DNA of 64,000 nt, from contig WACJ01000116.1 of assembly GCA_008973525.1 (NCBI GenBank), positions 186,001 to 250,000 on the forward strand. The letters run 5' to 3'. Both the position numbers and the translations under genes were made by a program. Below, piece by piece: positions 9,501-20,254 of the stretch; the stretch's first letter is position 1; every line of letters begins with the position of its first letter. The stretch comes from Stenopsyche tienmushanensis. Its lineage: Eukaryota; Arthropoda; Insecta; Trichoptera; Stenopsychidae. Below the pieces are notes generated by a model. The model made no database searches. It saw only the letters and a list, made by a program, of their open reading frames with translations, and had not been told where the DNA came from.

Positions 9501-12500
9501 TAATAAAAAACATGAAATATATGTATAAAAATGTATTTTCCGACTGTAAATAAATCGATTTAAAACTTACAAATATAAACAAAATGTATACAATTTTATC
9601 ATAAATGATTTATTGAATTAAAATATCAATTATCACAAACACACTGATCTTCATTACAATGTCCAGAGCGGTAGTTTTTAAGGATGCAGCTCGGTCGGCA
9701 TTCTGAATTTGTGCAAACATATCGTTTGTTTCTTGCTGTAAAGTTATTTTATTTAAAGAGTTATTGGTTTTAATACATACATAGTAGAAAATATCAATAT
9801 TGAAACGATAGAATAATTAAAAACGCTTCATACCGTGTAAATCACAAAGGCAGCGATCGTTAAGACAATTTCCAGTTAATTGGCCCTTTTCGATACATTC
9901 TTCAGCGCATGATTCTTTTTGGCATTCCGCAGCGGCGTAGGAAAGAGCTACCACTCCCAAAATGAAAAAGAGGAATAAGAACTTCATCTTGATGAATTTC
10001 CTGCAAATTAATTCTATAGACAATTATAACGATTCAAAATAATTTCACACCAAATAATTTAAATTAAACGTGTACTTACAGGTTCAATGCTATTGGCAAT
10101 GTCAGAGAAGCTTACTCTCGCTCGAACTTATATACCAATGAATTTTTTATCTTATATTATTTACAATAATGTTTTCCTCATAAACGACAACAAACTATTT
10201 TGTTATTCTAAGAATATCTTCATAATTTACCTCCATACTTCTAAGAAATGTTTTGATGTCGATCTTAAAGCAAGGATATTTCTGCGTACTTATAAAAACT
10301 TTCGAATGCATATATTATGATTGATATGAATTATTAATCAACGGGTCAAATATAAAGACTAATATTTATCTCAATATATGTATTATATTTTTAAATTTTG
10401 TTCTTAATTTTATTATCTATTCAATTACATAGGAATACCGGAACAATGTTCACCGTCTGCTGCAAGACGGTCCGATCATCCATACGAACATGCTTATGCT
10501 AGGCTTCAAGATGGACACAGGTTTGACAATATTTTTTATCCTTTTATTTTATGTTATGTGAATAATAGCATTAAAAATGTTTATATTAATATCTGCAGAG
10601 TCGAGGAAGCTGCAATTGAAAATGAAAATCTTGTTGGGAGTTCATCGGGTACTCTTCCTCTTCTTTCTGTAACGGACGATTCTCAATCAAATAATGGTTT
10701 GTATATTGAGCTGTTTCATTAAATAGTTTTTATTTACAGTCCAAATTATAACAAATATATTAATTTTATTTATAGAAGGAGCTGTTGTAATAACTGCAAG
10801 TATTGCAATTAGTGGACAGGTTTCATCAAGTCGTGATTTACCATATATGACTCCTCCTGTTGTATCTATCGCAGCTCAATCTAATAACGCCGAGGAAGCT
10901 ACTGCTCGACAACCCAACCAACATTTTAGTGGAGATTCAGTAGATTCTACAAGTATGAGTACAACTATAATATTACAAAATTAAGCAGCAAATTGTATTG
11001 TATTTTCAATAGTTACAAGTAAATTTTATTTACAGAGGGCTATACCAGCATTAGTGTACGCGAACCTTTAAGTTCTATAAGGACGAATATGCCTGCTGCG
11101 CCTTCACAGCCACACTATGCCACTGTTTCTGATGATTCAGGTATTATTAATGTAATTTTAAAAAACAAAAATAAGGTAGTAAATAAATGGTATAAACTAT
11201 CTAGCGGTTAATCAGCTATTCCAGCACCATATAGCTATCCTTCGTCTTCTTCATAGACATAATTTTGAGCTTGCATATTCTCTTTACGAGCATTCCGAGC
11301 GTCTTGATCTCCGCTGCACTGCGTCTATTCTGTCGGTTGATCTATTTGCCATGCATATTTAAAGCTCTGCAAGCCAACAACTACTTTCAACTCATTCATA
11401 ATCATTACAAGGGTTGAATTCCCTTCATTAAATAAGGCAAAAGCCAAAAATGCTGCATCCTTGATTACTTTTAGGCCAGAATGTATGTGCTTTGGAGTCA
11501 ATCGCTTTTTTTGCTTCTAGTTATTTCTGGAGTACTTGATTAGTGGAGTACTTGATTCTGGTTATTTCAAAAGTAATGAAATTAAAACATATTGTGATGT
11601 GTTAAGAAAATGTATATAAATATAAAATATGCTTGCAATTACAGAAATACTTATCTTTTTATACTACATATATTTTACGTCAGCTGATAAAGTTTAGCGC
11701 TAAATCTTGTGTTTATAAAATAATCAATTGAATATCTGAGCAGCATGTTATTTTTAATAGATGAAATGTACGCCGCCATTGATGAACCAGCGAGTGGATC
11801 TGAAACATATGCTCAAATTCAACCTGCAAATGTCCAACCAACTCAACCTCCGACTCTTGATGCTTCATCTGCTAACGTTGGTAGATTATCAAATTCTAAT
11901 ATAAATACTATTCCAGAGGCATCTGCTACTTCTCAGTTGTCTAATGGAATTGAATCTAATTCAAAGTGAGTTTTTTAATCTTAAAAATCATTGACTGTTT
12001 TAATAAAATATTGTTAATTACAGAAGATATATTTTTATTATGTGATTTTTTATTTTTAGAAGGATGAATGGAGAGAGTACAAGTAATCACGTCAGTCATA
12101 AACATACTAGACAATGTTAGTATATTTTTTATATCTGAATATATATATTTAAATGTTTGTTAAAACTCTAATATTGTCTCATTAGGAATGCCATTTTTTT
12201 CATACTTACTTTTTGACCATCAGTTGTGTTTCAGCCACAATTTAAACGAAATTGCACACTGAACGAATATCTTCAAAAAATGAATACAACAACTTCAACT
12301 AAAAATATTTGTGATACACTCTGAGAATTTCTAGCTATTTGTTAATGCCGATTTAATCGATAAAGAGATGAAACAAATGTATTTACACTATCTTGTGACT
12401 GGAGATGGAAAGTGGGTGTTGCAAAAGACAATGGCTTTTATAGGGGCAGTAAAAGAAACAATCCCTCAGCTGGGTCTAACAGTAAAAATAGCTCTTTTAA

Positions 12501-15064
12501 ATGTATAGTGAGTCTCCAAAGGGATAATCTATCATGAAGTCTTTTCATATAATCAAATCATAACGAGGAAGATTTATTGTTCCCAATTAGAAAGTTTAAA
12601 GGTGGCGTTGAGTACGATGAGGCCAGGTTTAGTCAACCGTTGCCAAATTCTTTAGCAACATGATAATACGCCATAAATCAAAGATGACTGAAAACAAATT
12701 AAAGGAACTCAATTGGCAAACGATTCTGCATCCACCTTATTCTCCTAATCTTGCTCTTTTCGATTATCATTTATTTAGATCGATGCAATAATAAAAAATA
12801 TTTTATATCCAAACTTTTTGAATTTTATTCTTCCGAAATTAAAAAAATATATTAAGAAAAAGGTTGTATCTATTGAAGGATAATACATTGTATCGATGAA
12901 ATTAATTAATATTGTTTTTATTTGAATTTAACTCTTTCTTTTTTTAAAAAACGACATTCCTAACGGGACAATCTATTATATATGTATATTTATAACTTTT
13001 TTCTCTTAAACGTATTTTTTCTTTTAGCTTCCAATTCCAGTTATACAGAATCTGTTGGCAATCTTGGATCCCCTAAACCAGAAAAACGTCAAGCCAATTC
13101 TCCTCTACCACCGCCTCCCTCTACTTCTGTATCTGAAACAACATCGACTACTGCTGCGTCCCATAAAAAAATTCAAGATAGTCCTGTTCATCACGTCAAA
13201 AGTAGTAAACATCATAAAATATCAAGCACTGGTAATATATTCAATATTAACTTTCAATTTTTTATCTCTGTCGACAGTATGTTAATGTGTTTTCAGTTTA
13301 CTGATTTGCTTTGTAGAAGTTGTAAAATATTTTATCATTGTTTTTTTCCTTCATATTTTCATAGTAACGTAATATGCAATTTATGGAAAGACATTGTTAA
13401 AAATTTTTAAAACATCGTTTGAAAAAATACTTCGGGTTGAAAAAAAAATTGATAAAAAATTTGGTTTATTTTCACAATAAACGGCGAGAACTTATTCACA
13501 CACCAAATAAATAAAATTTAGTAATACGTAATTAATAATAGAATCTTTATTTCAAATTTTAGGAAATCTTCATGATAACGATAAGCTCAGGCGAAGTCTC
13601 AACGAAAAGCATCAAAGAAACAACAGCTGTGTCAGTTCATCTGATTTTTACGGCTGTAATTATCCAGTTGATAAACATAGATTTAGTTCCGGAGATCTTG
13701 TAAGGCCTCTTGTTGCCAAAGAATTAAATTTTTCTTTTGATAAGCCTTCAGATCCAAAACAATCAGATGCCATTTATAACACAATTGATGGACCTAATGA
13801 TATTTATGCAGCCATCGATCAAGAACCTCCGCGTAAAAGTCTTACAGTTAGTCAACCGAACGTTACAGGCAGTCCAATAAAAAATGTTGAAGAAATGTAC
13901 GCCAAAGTCATAAAAAAATCTAAACAAGCAACAGGTCATTCTACACCAGACCATCGCTCGCAACCATCATCTAGATTATCTAACTATGAAGATATGGGCT
14001 CTGGTAGAAACTCTGATCATAGTTCGAATTCAACAAACGTCACTTCAAGGAAAAAAAGTGTACAACATGATGAAGACAGATTGTCATGGTCCAATGAAAA
14101 CAAAAGATATTCTGGATCAAGTTCTTCCAGTAATCAGCATGATTCTAATACCAAAAGTAGTTCATCGATGAAAATGTTAAATGTACAGATGCTCAATAAA
14201 GATGATCCAGGGTATGAAACCATCGATAGAATGAGGAAAAAAAGTCACGGCTATGAGACTATTGAGAAAAATGTTACTGCTCATAAACCTGAACGCAGTG
14301 CCGATCCCGGATATGAAACAGTAAAAGAATCTAATAAAAACGTTGACAATAATCAAAAACATAAAGTCATTCCAACTGTATCTGGGGGGTTAACTAATCC
14401 ACTAAATTCAGTGGACATTTTACAGAGGTCAATACACGACGGAAGAGCGAGTCCTATAAATGAACCAGGATACGAAACAGTACCTAGTGGACCCGACAGC
14501 TTATTAAGTAACGATCCTGGATACGAACATATTCATCGACAGGAAAGATACGCGTCTGATTCCGATCCTAATTACGAAGTTCTCAGATCTCGTAATTCTA
14601 CTCCGCCGTACTCCTCGATCAGAAACAAATCGCAGAATAACGTACCGGGATATTCAATTATAAATAAAAAGCCAAAGGTACCTGATCACAATTGGATGTC
14701 CAACAATAACGAAAACTTCTCATCGGAACCCAATTATGAATCAATGACGCACGAAACATACAATACGGGAAGTGAATCCGATCCAAATTATGAGTCAGTA
14801 GGTCCGAAAGATCCTAATTATGAGAGCGTCAAGTATGCCGATGGATCCACCAGAGATCCGCCGTATGAGAGAGTTAAGAGTGAATCAGTTTCTACTTCAA
14901 ATAATGCATTTCAAAGAACCAATTCTTCTACGAGTTACGAAAAAGTGAAATCTATTCTCAAACACGATCGACATAACGACGATAAAAATGATAACAGAGC
15001 AAACGGTTCGTCGCTGAGCTACGCTGCAGAACCCGCGCCCGTCGCAGATTACTTTCAGGTGTAA
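6510..15064 (+). CDS. Single-pass transmembrane adaptor with many tyrosine motifs, PAG/Cbp-like (11 coding exons, 913 aa)
   Basis: Coding exons: 6510-6610, 6742-6834, 7949-8061, 10433-10520, 10599-10696, 10776-10952, 11036-11140, 11761-11965, 12060-12115, 13028-13231, 13563-15064. Every junction is GT-AG with matching phase and the sum is exactly 914 codons. Start ATG has good context (CAACATG). The protein has three residues or so outside, one helix (about residues 4-23), then a juxtamembrane CVCGC that could be palmitoylated. A long Ser/Thr/Asn-rich cytoplasmic tail follows with over 20 tyrosine motifs such as LYATVE, YTSIS, HYATV, MYAAID, IYNTID, MYAKV. The tail of exon 11 has about twelve (D/E)P(G/N)YE(T/S)(I/V)-like motifs, and the C-terminus FQV suits a class II PDZ ligand. 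This layout matches vertebrate PAG1/Cbp, a raft-associated SH2 docking adaptor that recruits Csk; orthology is inferred. Intron 3 hosts a CS-alpha-beta peptide gene on the other strand; introns 2 and 9 hold transposons. Confidence 0.85.
7545..7800 (+). mobile_element. Helitron-like non-autonomous element with tandem 124-bp units, in intron 2 of the adaptor gene
   Basis: The motif GTTTGTTTGTTCGTAT then GCCATACCGTTCAT and ATTGCGATAA is present twice, with GCCATACC at 7579 and 7703, a period of 124 bases. Each unit starts near TATATAAAAAT(T)AA. The 3' part contains CGCCGGGTACCAGCTAA, resembling the hairpin and CTRR end of insect Helitron-like elements. A reverse-strand copy of the same family, also with two units (period 121), lies at 33400-33670. 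No coding capacity. Confidence 0.7.
9609..9614 (-). terminator. Polyadenylation signal AATAAA of the two-domain peptide gene
   Basis: TTTATT on the plus strand reads AATAAA on the minus strand, 11 bases after the stop codon, giving a very short 3' UTR. Confidence 0.6.
9626..9987 (-). CDS. Two-domain CS-alpha-beta (defensin-like) secreted peptide, 87 aa
   Basis: Coding exons run 9834-9987 and then 9626-9735 (minus strand), joined GT-AG in phase 1 to exactly 88 codons. I start at the ATG ending at 9987 because it begins a classic signal peptide (MKFLFLFFILGVVALSYAAA) and because a splice acceptor sits just upstream. The mature part has two cysteine domains with identical spacing C-x4-C-x3-C-x9-C-x4-C-x-C. 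Each contains the CxxxC and CxC of the CS-alpha-beta fold and a gamma-core GxC...C. The domains are joined by a linker with a dibasic KR that could be cut to release two peptides. Such peptides are antimicrobial or toxin-like in arthropods; which applies here is unknown. The gene lies wholly in intron 3 of the tyrosine-motif adaptor, on the opposite strand. All twelve cysteines are present and nothing suggests a pseudogene. Confidence 0.88.
10000..10134 (-). promoter_or_regulatory. TATA promoter and 5' UTR intron of the two-domain peptide gene
   Basis: On the minus strand TATATAAG lies at 10127-10134. About 30 bases downstream a transcription start is expected near 10100, followed by a short leader ending at 10080. 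A GT-AG intron (donor GTAAGT at 10079-10074, acceptor TTTGCAG ending at 10001) separates that leader from the coding exon, which begins at 10000. The TATA-plus-leader-intron layout is common for inducible or tissue-specific insect genes. Confidence 0.75.
12174..12973 (+). mobile_element. Mariner element, deleted and decayed, in intron 9 of the adaptor gene
   Basis: The left end ATTGTCTCATTAGGAATGCC and the right end CATTCCTAACGGGACAATC are inverted repeats of the same type as the copy at 45417-46456; a TA follows the right end. Inside, the plus strand still shows mariner signatures: HYLVTGDGKWV with the first catalytic aspartate, a block like LQHDNTP, and HPPYSPNLALFDYHLFRSMQ in pieces with the last aspartate region. 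Stops and frameshifts interrupt it. It is spliced out with the intron and should not affect the protein. Confidence 0.85.
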
Positions 15065-15356
15065 TCAATGTACATCTTATATTAATAACATTTACATATA
15101 TAAATACTACAACAGTGTCAAAAGTATTTGCTGTAGCGTAAGTATTTATTTTAGTATTATTTATTTATTTATACGTTCGACATTTGATGTCCCACTTGTA
15201 TACTTGAAACGAATAATTTTTATTAACTCGTCTATGTATATATGCATTCTTTGTAAGAGACGTCTGCTCTATTCTCCTTTTACTTTGTTCGCACGAGATA
15301 TTAAACATTGTTTACTACTAACCAAATTTTAGAAAAATAATCTTCGGTAATTTGTA

Positions 15357-15362
15357 AATAAA
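15357..15362 (+). terminator. Polyadenylation signal AATAAA of the adaptor gene
   Basis: AATAAA occurs about 290 bases after the stop codon (TAA at 15062-15064), the first canonical signal that gives a plausible 3' UTR. Confidence 0.45.
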
Positions 15363-15723
15363 TCACACACTATTATAATTTGAAATCTGAAAGTATAAGT
15401 TTCGTGTTAGTAATATTATATAAATATATTTATGAAAACCAAGGATAGCCTATGTGTGATGAAAATCTTCAAATAATGAATGATGCATTTTGCCATGCTT
15501 AATTCTAAATTGGGCTCAATATTATTTTCGCTTTTAGTTTTAGCTTGCACAATGAAAAAAACTGCATTACAAGCAAAACATTATATAATTCGTCATTTCG
15601 TTGCAAGTCTGGATTGGATTAATTTAAACTTATTTATATTTCTTATTAAATATTATGTTTTTGAGCAATATTTACTTTTTTTTAGTATAAATTTTATGAA
15701 TGATCTTTATATCATTTTAATTA

Positions 15724-16530
15724 TTAGGGTGTACCACATGAACGTTCGGAATTCTTAGTTGAGAATTAAAATACCATAACTTTTATAAAACATGATTTAT
15801 TTAATCAAAATAATCTCCACTAGCTTCAATAGTCGTTTATGAACGAGAAACTAAATTATTTGGCTGTGGTTTGATAACTTTTTATACATTAAAAAACACT
15901 TTAAATGGCAAAAAAGATTTAAATCCATTGGAGAAAGATCTATTGAATAATGTAGATGTATTTAATAACTAACACATAACTGACAAACAAACGCTCAAAC
16001 TGCTGTATGTGGATTAGCTTCCAGTATGGCTTTTCATTGTCATCATTAACGACGGCTTTGGATTTCCCTCGAGGTTCATTGTCGAGGTCCATATGATCAG
16101 AACGAGGTTTTTATACCATTTTGTAATTTTTCTCTCACAAATTGATCCTTCTACGAAAGCTCGTTTGATACTTTCATCAGTTGTTATAATATACTTAATT
16201 CAATCAGCTTTCGCTACATTTTGTCTAATAATTTTGTAATCGTAAAATAAAAGTCATAAAAAAATATAGACAATGGCTTCATATTTAAAGAAAACTGAAG
16301 ACTACCTTTGTCAATTTCAAATAGTCAAATTTATAAAACATTGCACAGATCCTTTCTCAATCATGTTCGATCTATGACTAACTAAAATTCTGAATCTTCA
16401 TGTGTTACTATATAATACAATGAAAAAGGAACAAAGAGCAAAGATATTGATATTAAAATTGTAATTTTTTACCGTCGATGCTGTTTTTCCGCTAATTTTT
16501 CATTAAACATTGACCACACTCTTTAATTTT
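15724..16530 (-). mobile_element. Mariner-like element remnant
   Basis: The plus-strand left end reads TTAGGGTGTACCACATGAAC and GTTCGGAATTC, as in the fragment at 1886. On the minus strand around 16040-16110 a frame gives RSDHMDLDNEPRGKSKAVV, which corresponds to the 'D-x-E-D-x-P-R-x-G-R-P' linker of mariner transposases between the helix-turn-helix and catalytic domains. No intact DDE domain is visible. The right boundary is approximate. Confidence 0.6.
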
Positions 16531-17291
16531 TTATTAATAAGAATTACTTTGTGTGATTGAACAATGACAATACTTACATATCTTGTATAATATAAAGTTT
16601 TGTCTCTAATTTATATAGTGAAGTGAAATCTCATGGTTATATTAGATTTTCTGTGATTATTTTCCAAAACGATATATCTTCAAGCTTATTATGTTTTTTG
16701 TATATAATATAATTTTTTATTCTATTAGATATAATATATTTAATTGTATTCTAAATACTTTTCCAACTTAAAACACCACTCTTCATACGTATTACTTTGT
16801 ATTTACATAACTTCCACTCAATCAACTCCGGCCAGTGTCGATAGGGAGTGTAATATTTAATGTTAAAATCATAAATAATTAAGAAATGTAAGTATTTATT
16901 TTGAAGCGTCTCTTTAATGATACTTCGATTGGGGAAATATTATACTTTTGTGATCTCAGCGCATAATTTTACCCAAAAATATCATTACTATAGCAAATCT
17001 TTTTATATATTTCTTTTCGCTGACTTTCTAAAACTCTAAAGGAAAACAATAGTCTACAAATTTACAGAAAATTCAAATGTGGTTTATCATTTCGGCATTT
17101 GAATCATTGGAATACCTACAAGTTTAGTTTAAATTGTATACCCAATTATAAAGAATTTGGTAGAAATATTTCTAATAATTCCTGAAATTTATTACACTTA
17201 CTTAAATGTAAGCTGCTAAATTATAAATAAATACTCTAAGTCCTTTCGAGTAAGAAATTAAACTTTTTCCATGTGAAATCATTCCATTCTG

Positions 17292-18047
17292 CAGGGCCGT
17301 AACGAGGGGGTGGCTAAGCAGGTCCCGCCACGGGCGCAATTGGGCTTGGGGCACAAAACGCAAAACACCGACTTGGTCGAGAGTTGCACACGGTTTTTAT
17401 TTCACTTGAACATTCTACTTTACATGAATCAACACTGATTGACTCTGTCCGTTGTTATAATATATACTAAGTTGTCTCTCTTTTCTTCATTATCGCACAT
17501 ACATTGGGCCGACATAAGCCCACAATAAAATAAAGACAACAATATTTTCAACCGATTGTAAAATTTAAACAACCCACCCAATAAGTCTTCTTCGGACAAC
17601 TTCATTTTGTAATGAGAGTTAATTGTTCTGTAGACATGTTCGGGTATGGCGTCCGATCGCAAGGCGTTTATTCGTTGTGTCAGCGGTTGGAAAAGTGGAC
17701 CAGTTGGACACATAGATCTTATAGCCATTCCGTCCTCTTTCAGGGCTTTTTGCGACATTCTCTCGCTCAGACCAAATAGAGGGTCCCTGAATTGATGCAA
17801 AAACTCGGCCTTTATACTGTGAAGCACCGCAAAACAATCAATTGAAATATTCTCACAACGCTATTTATGTTCTGTTGTGAGCAAACGTGGCATCCATCTT
17901 GCGCACAGCTATCTCATATCCAAATTTTCAGTCAATATGCAATGTACAGCATTTTTTTAAAGGCCTACCATTTCTGCTAGCTCGCTCACTTACAGGACGC
18001 AAGTTAGATGCTTGCCACGGGCGCTTTATACCCTCGTTACGGCTCTG
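17292..18047 (-). mobile_element. hAT-type element with 8-bp target duplication (family B)
   Basis: The element begins CAGGGCCGTAACGAGGG and ends with the inverse CCCTCGTTACGGCTCTG. The flanks are CCATTCTG (17284-17291) and CCACTCTG (18048-18055), 7 of 8 identical, the 8-bp duplication expected of hAT. A second inner copy of GCCACGGGCGC lies near each end. On the minus strand 17429-17827 is open for 132 codons, including CPTGPLFQPLTQRINALRSD then AIPEHVYRTINSHYK. The same residues recur in other family B copies at about 52.8, 58.4 and 62.0 kb. I cannot place this frame in a named transposase domain; it may be the C-terminal part of a longer protein in the parent element. Confidence 0.82.
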
Positions 18048-18055
18048 CCACTCTG

Positions 18056-20179
18056 TATTCAAACATACAACGGAGAATTTTTCCTACGTTTTTTATAAAA
18101 TCTCATATACATTCAGACATTATGTAAACCATATCAGTTATTAATATTTAATGTTATCATCCTCGTCCGCTTTTTATAGCCCAACTTTAAAGTCTATAGC
18201 GGCTAAAATATAACATAATTCATTTTAAATTTTACTATATTTTTGAAATATGTTGCACCAAAATATAAGACTGAAATCAAAGAAATAACAACCACATAAT
18301 ATGCTACTAATGTGACCTAATTTAATACAATAACTCTAATAACTGTAGAAATATGCAATTATACAATTTAATAAGTTGGAGAATGATTAAGTTAGTGCTT
18401 TCTATCGTCGTTTAAATCTGATTTTTTCTAATTTGAATACAAACTACCTGAATTATAAATGGGCTACTATAAACGCTAATTGTTTTTCAGACGTGTAATC
18501 TTAACTCACTCCCGGAATATGTGGGCTGCAATAATTAATTCACTAATCAATGGGTTAAGATCAATATTTTTTGATATCATCTTTCATTCATATTATCATC
18601 CAAAATGATGACAATCCGTTTTTGTAAAAATGTTCAAATATCAAAAACGAGCAAACTTCAGACTTTAATATTTGCACTTCGAAAAAATCGAAGAAGCGTT
18701 TCCCATTAATAAAATAGTTGTGGGTATTTTTTTTTTGTATCACCTTCATAGTTCTTGTTCACAACGTCAAACTGCTCATTATCTGCTTATTATTTTTAAA
18801 TCTAAACCCTATTGCTTTTATAACGTGTAAGTTTTCATAAACTTTTGAATAACGTCTAACAACGAGGCCTAACTATCAAACGAAACGAACGTTTAGGCAT
18901 AAAAATATCATATTACCGTACAATATAATAGTATTACAACCGTTTGCATATTTCGTGTAATACTCAAACAATCTTTCTTTGATGTGTGCTAGTTACAGGG
19001 TGTTTTTAAAACGTGATTTCAGCAATTTATATTAGATATTCAATTTTTACATAAATTAAAACCTTAATATGTTCGCACAAATGTTAGAGAAATATTTAGG
19101 TAAAAGAACCCTAGACTTTAAGCAACATGCGTTAATTTTCCAACTTTTATATATTTATATACATTTTTAGAAATCCAAATTTGAAATGAAATCGAATTAA
19201 ATTGTTAGATAGAAAATTTCAGTCGCGTAAATGCATTTTTGAATAACGAAAATATGCAGTTTATTAGCCATTTGGAGAATCACAAGAGTATTATATCCTC
19301 GGTAGAGCGAATATAATCTTACTCTGAATAAATTCGTTAAAGACATTTTACGTTAAAGTTAAACGTAAGCAAAATATTATTTCATACGATCGATGATATT
19401 CTTGCATTTAGATGCATTTAAATGTTTTCATGAACGAAATTGAATCAGCATTAAATTACTAAATAAGTAGTTAATATCCATCCTATGAGTGCAAATTTTA
19501 AATTAATATATTCAATCTTTATACCCTGATATCTTATCAAAATATCTTATGATATCGTGTCTTTTTATTTAAAAACTTCATGTGTTCTATAAAATTATCT
19601 ATGATGTGTTCATTTGTTGATCTTTATCGCTGTTGAGTTTTAAATAAATGTCTTGCACGCTAAAAATAATTGTTCATTGCAAAAACAATGTGTAAAGTCA
19701 TTCCATATTGTTGATTATTTAAAATTGCAAATTACCCTAAGTATTACATTGTTACTATAAGATATTTTATGGCCAATTTTGTAGCATATTGTCTCGACTA
19801 GAATAAAATATCGTCAGTTTTTCATAGAGAAATTGAATATAATCGATTAAATAAATTGTAACCTCTCCTGTGCAGCGTTTTTTAAAGATTTCGCAGTTAT
19901 TTGGTGGATACGCATGTAATAATATTTGTTATTTTATTGACTGTGAACAGTAAAACTATTTGGAAAACGTTTATTTATAAATCTGGTTACGTTTTCTTTA
20001 ATTTTATGATGTAGATGCATGTAAATCTGCAAAATTTTAAAAAAATACTCATATATAGTACTCATAATATCAATAAATTTGTGCCTTTAAATTTATTTCT
20101 TCATGGTTTATATCGTAGATGTTGACATGATATCATCAGTAATGTTGTGCAGTATCTACACCCCCTGTTTTATGTCAAA
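18056..20179. other. AT-rich intergenic stretch, no gene seen
   Basis: No coding frame with convincing content. Short homopolymer tracts only; a (T)9 run near 18730 is one example. Confidence 0.45.
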
Positions 20180-20254
20180 GGGATAGCTGAAACACAACTG
20201 ATGGTCAAAAAGTAAGTATGAAAAAGACGATATTCCTAAGGGGACAATCTAATA
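20180..20254 (-). mobile_element. Solo terminal fragment of a mariner element
   Basis: CTGAAACACAACTGATGGTC, then AAAAAGTAAGTATGAAAAA and TTCCTAAGGGGACAATC, is the reverse complement of the left ends at 12174 and 45417. Nothing of the transposase is present next to it. Confidence 0.7.

Noticed and set aside
9817..10023. Longer start (MSIELICRKFIKM...) for the two-domain peptide
   Set aside because: The extra residues come from reading through the 5' UTR intron acceptor; the signal peptide begins at the ATG ending at 9987.
13055..13285. 76-codon frame overlapping exon 10 of the adaptor gene
   Set aside because: It is an out-of-phase shadow of the real exon.
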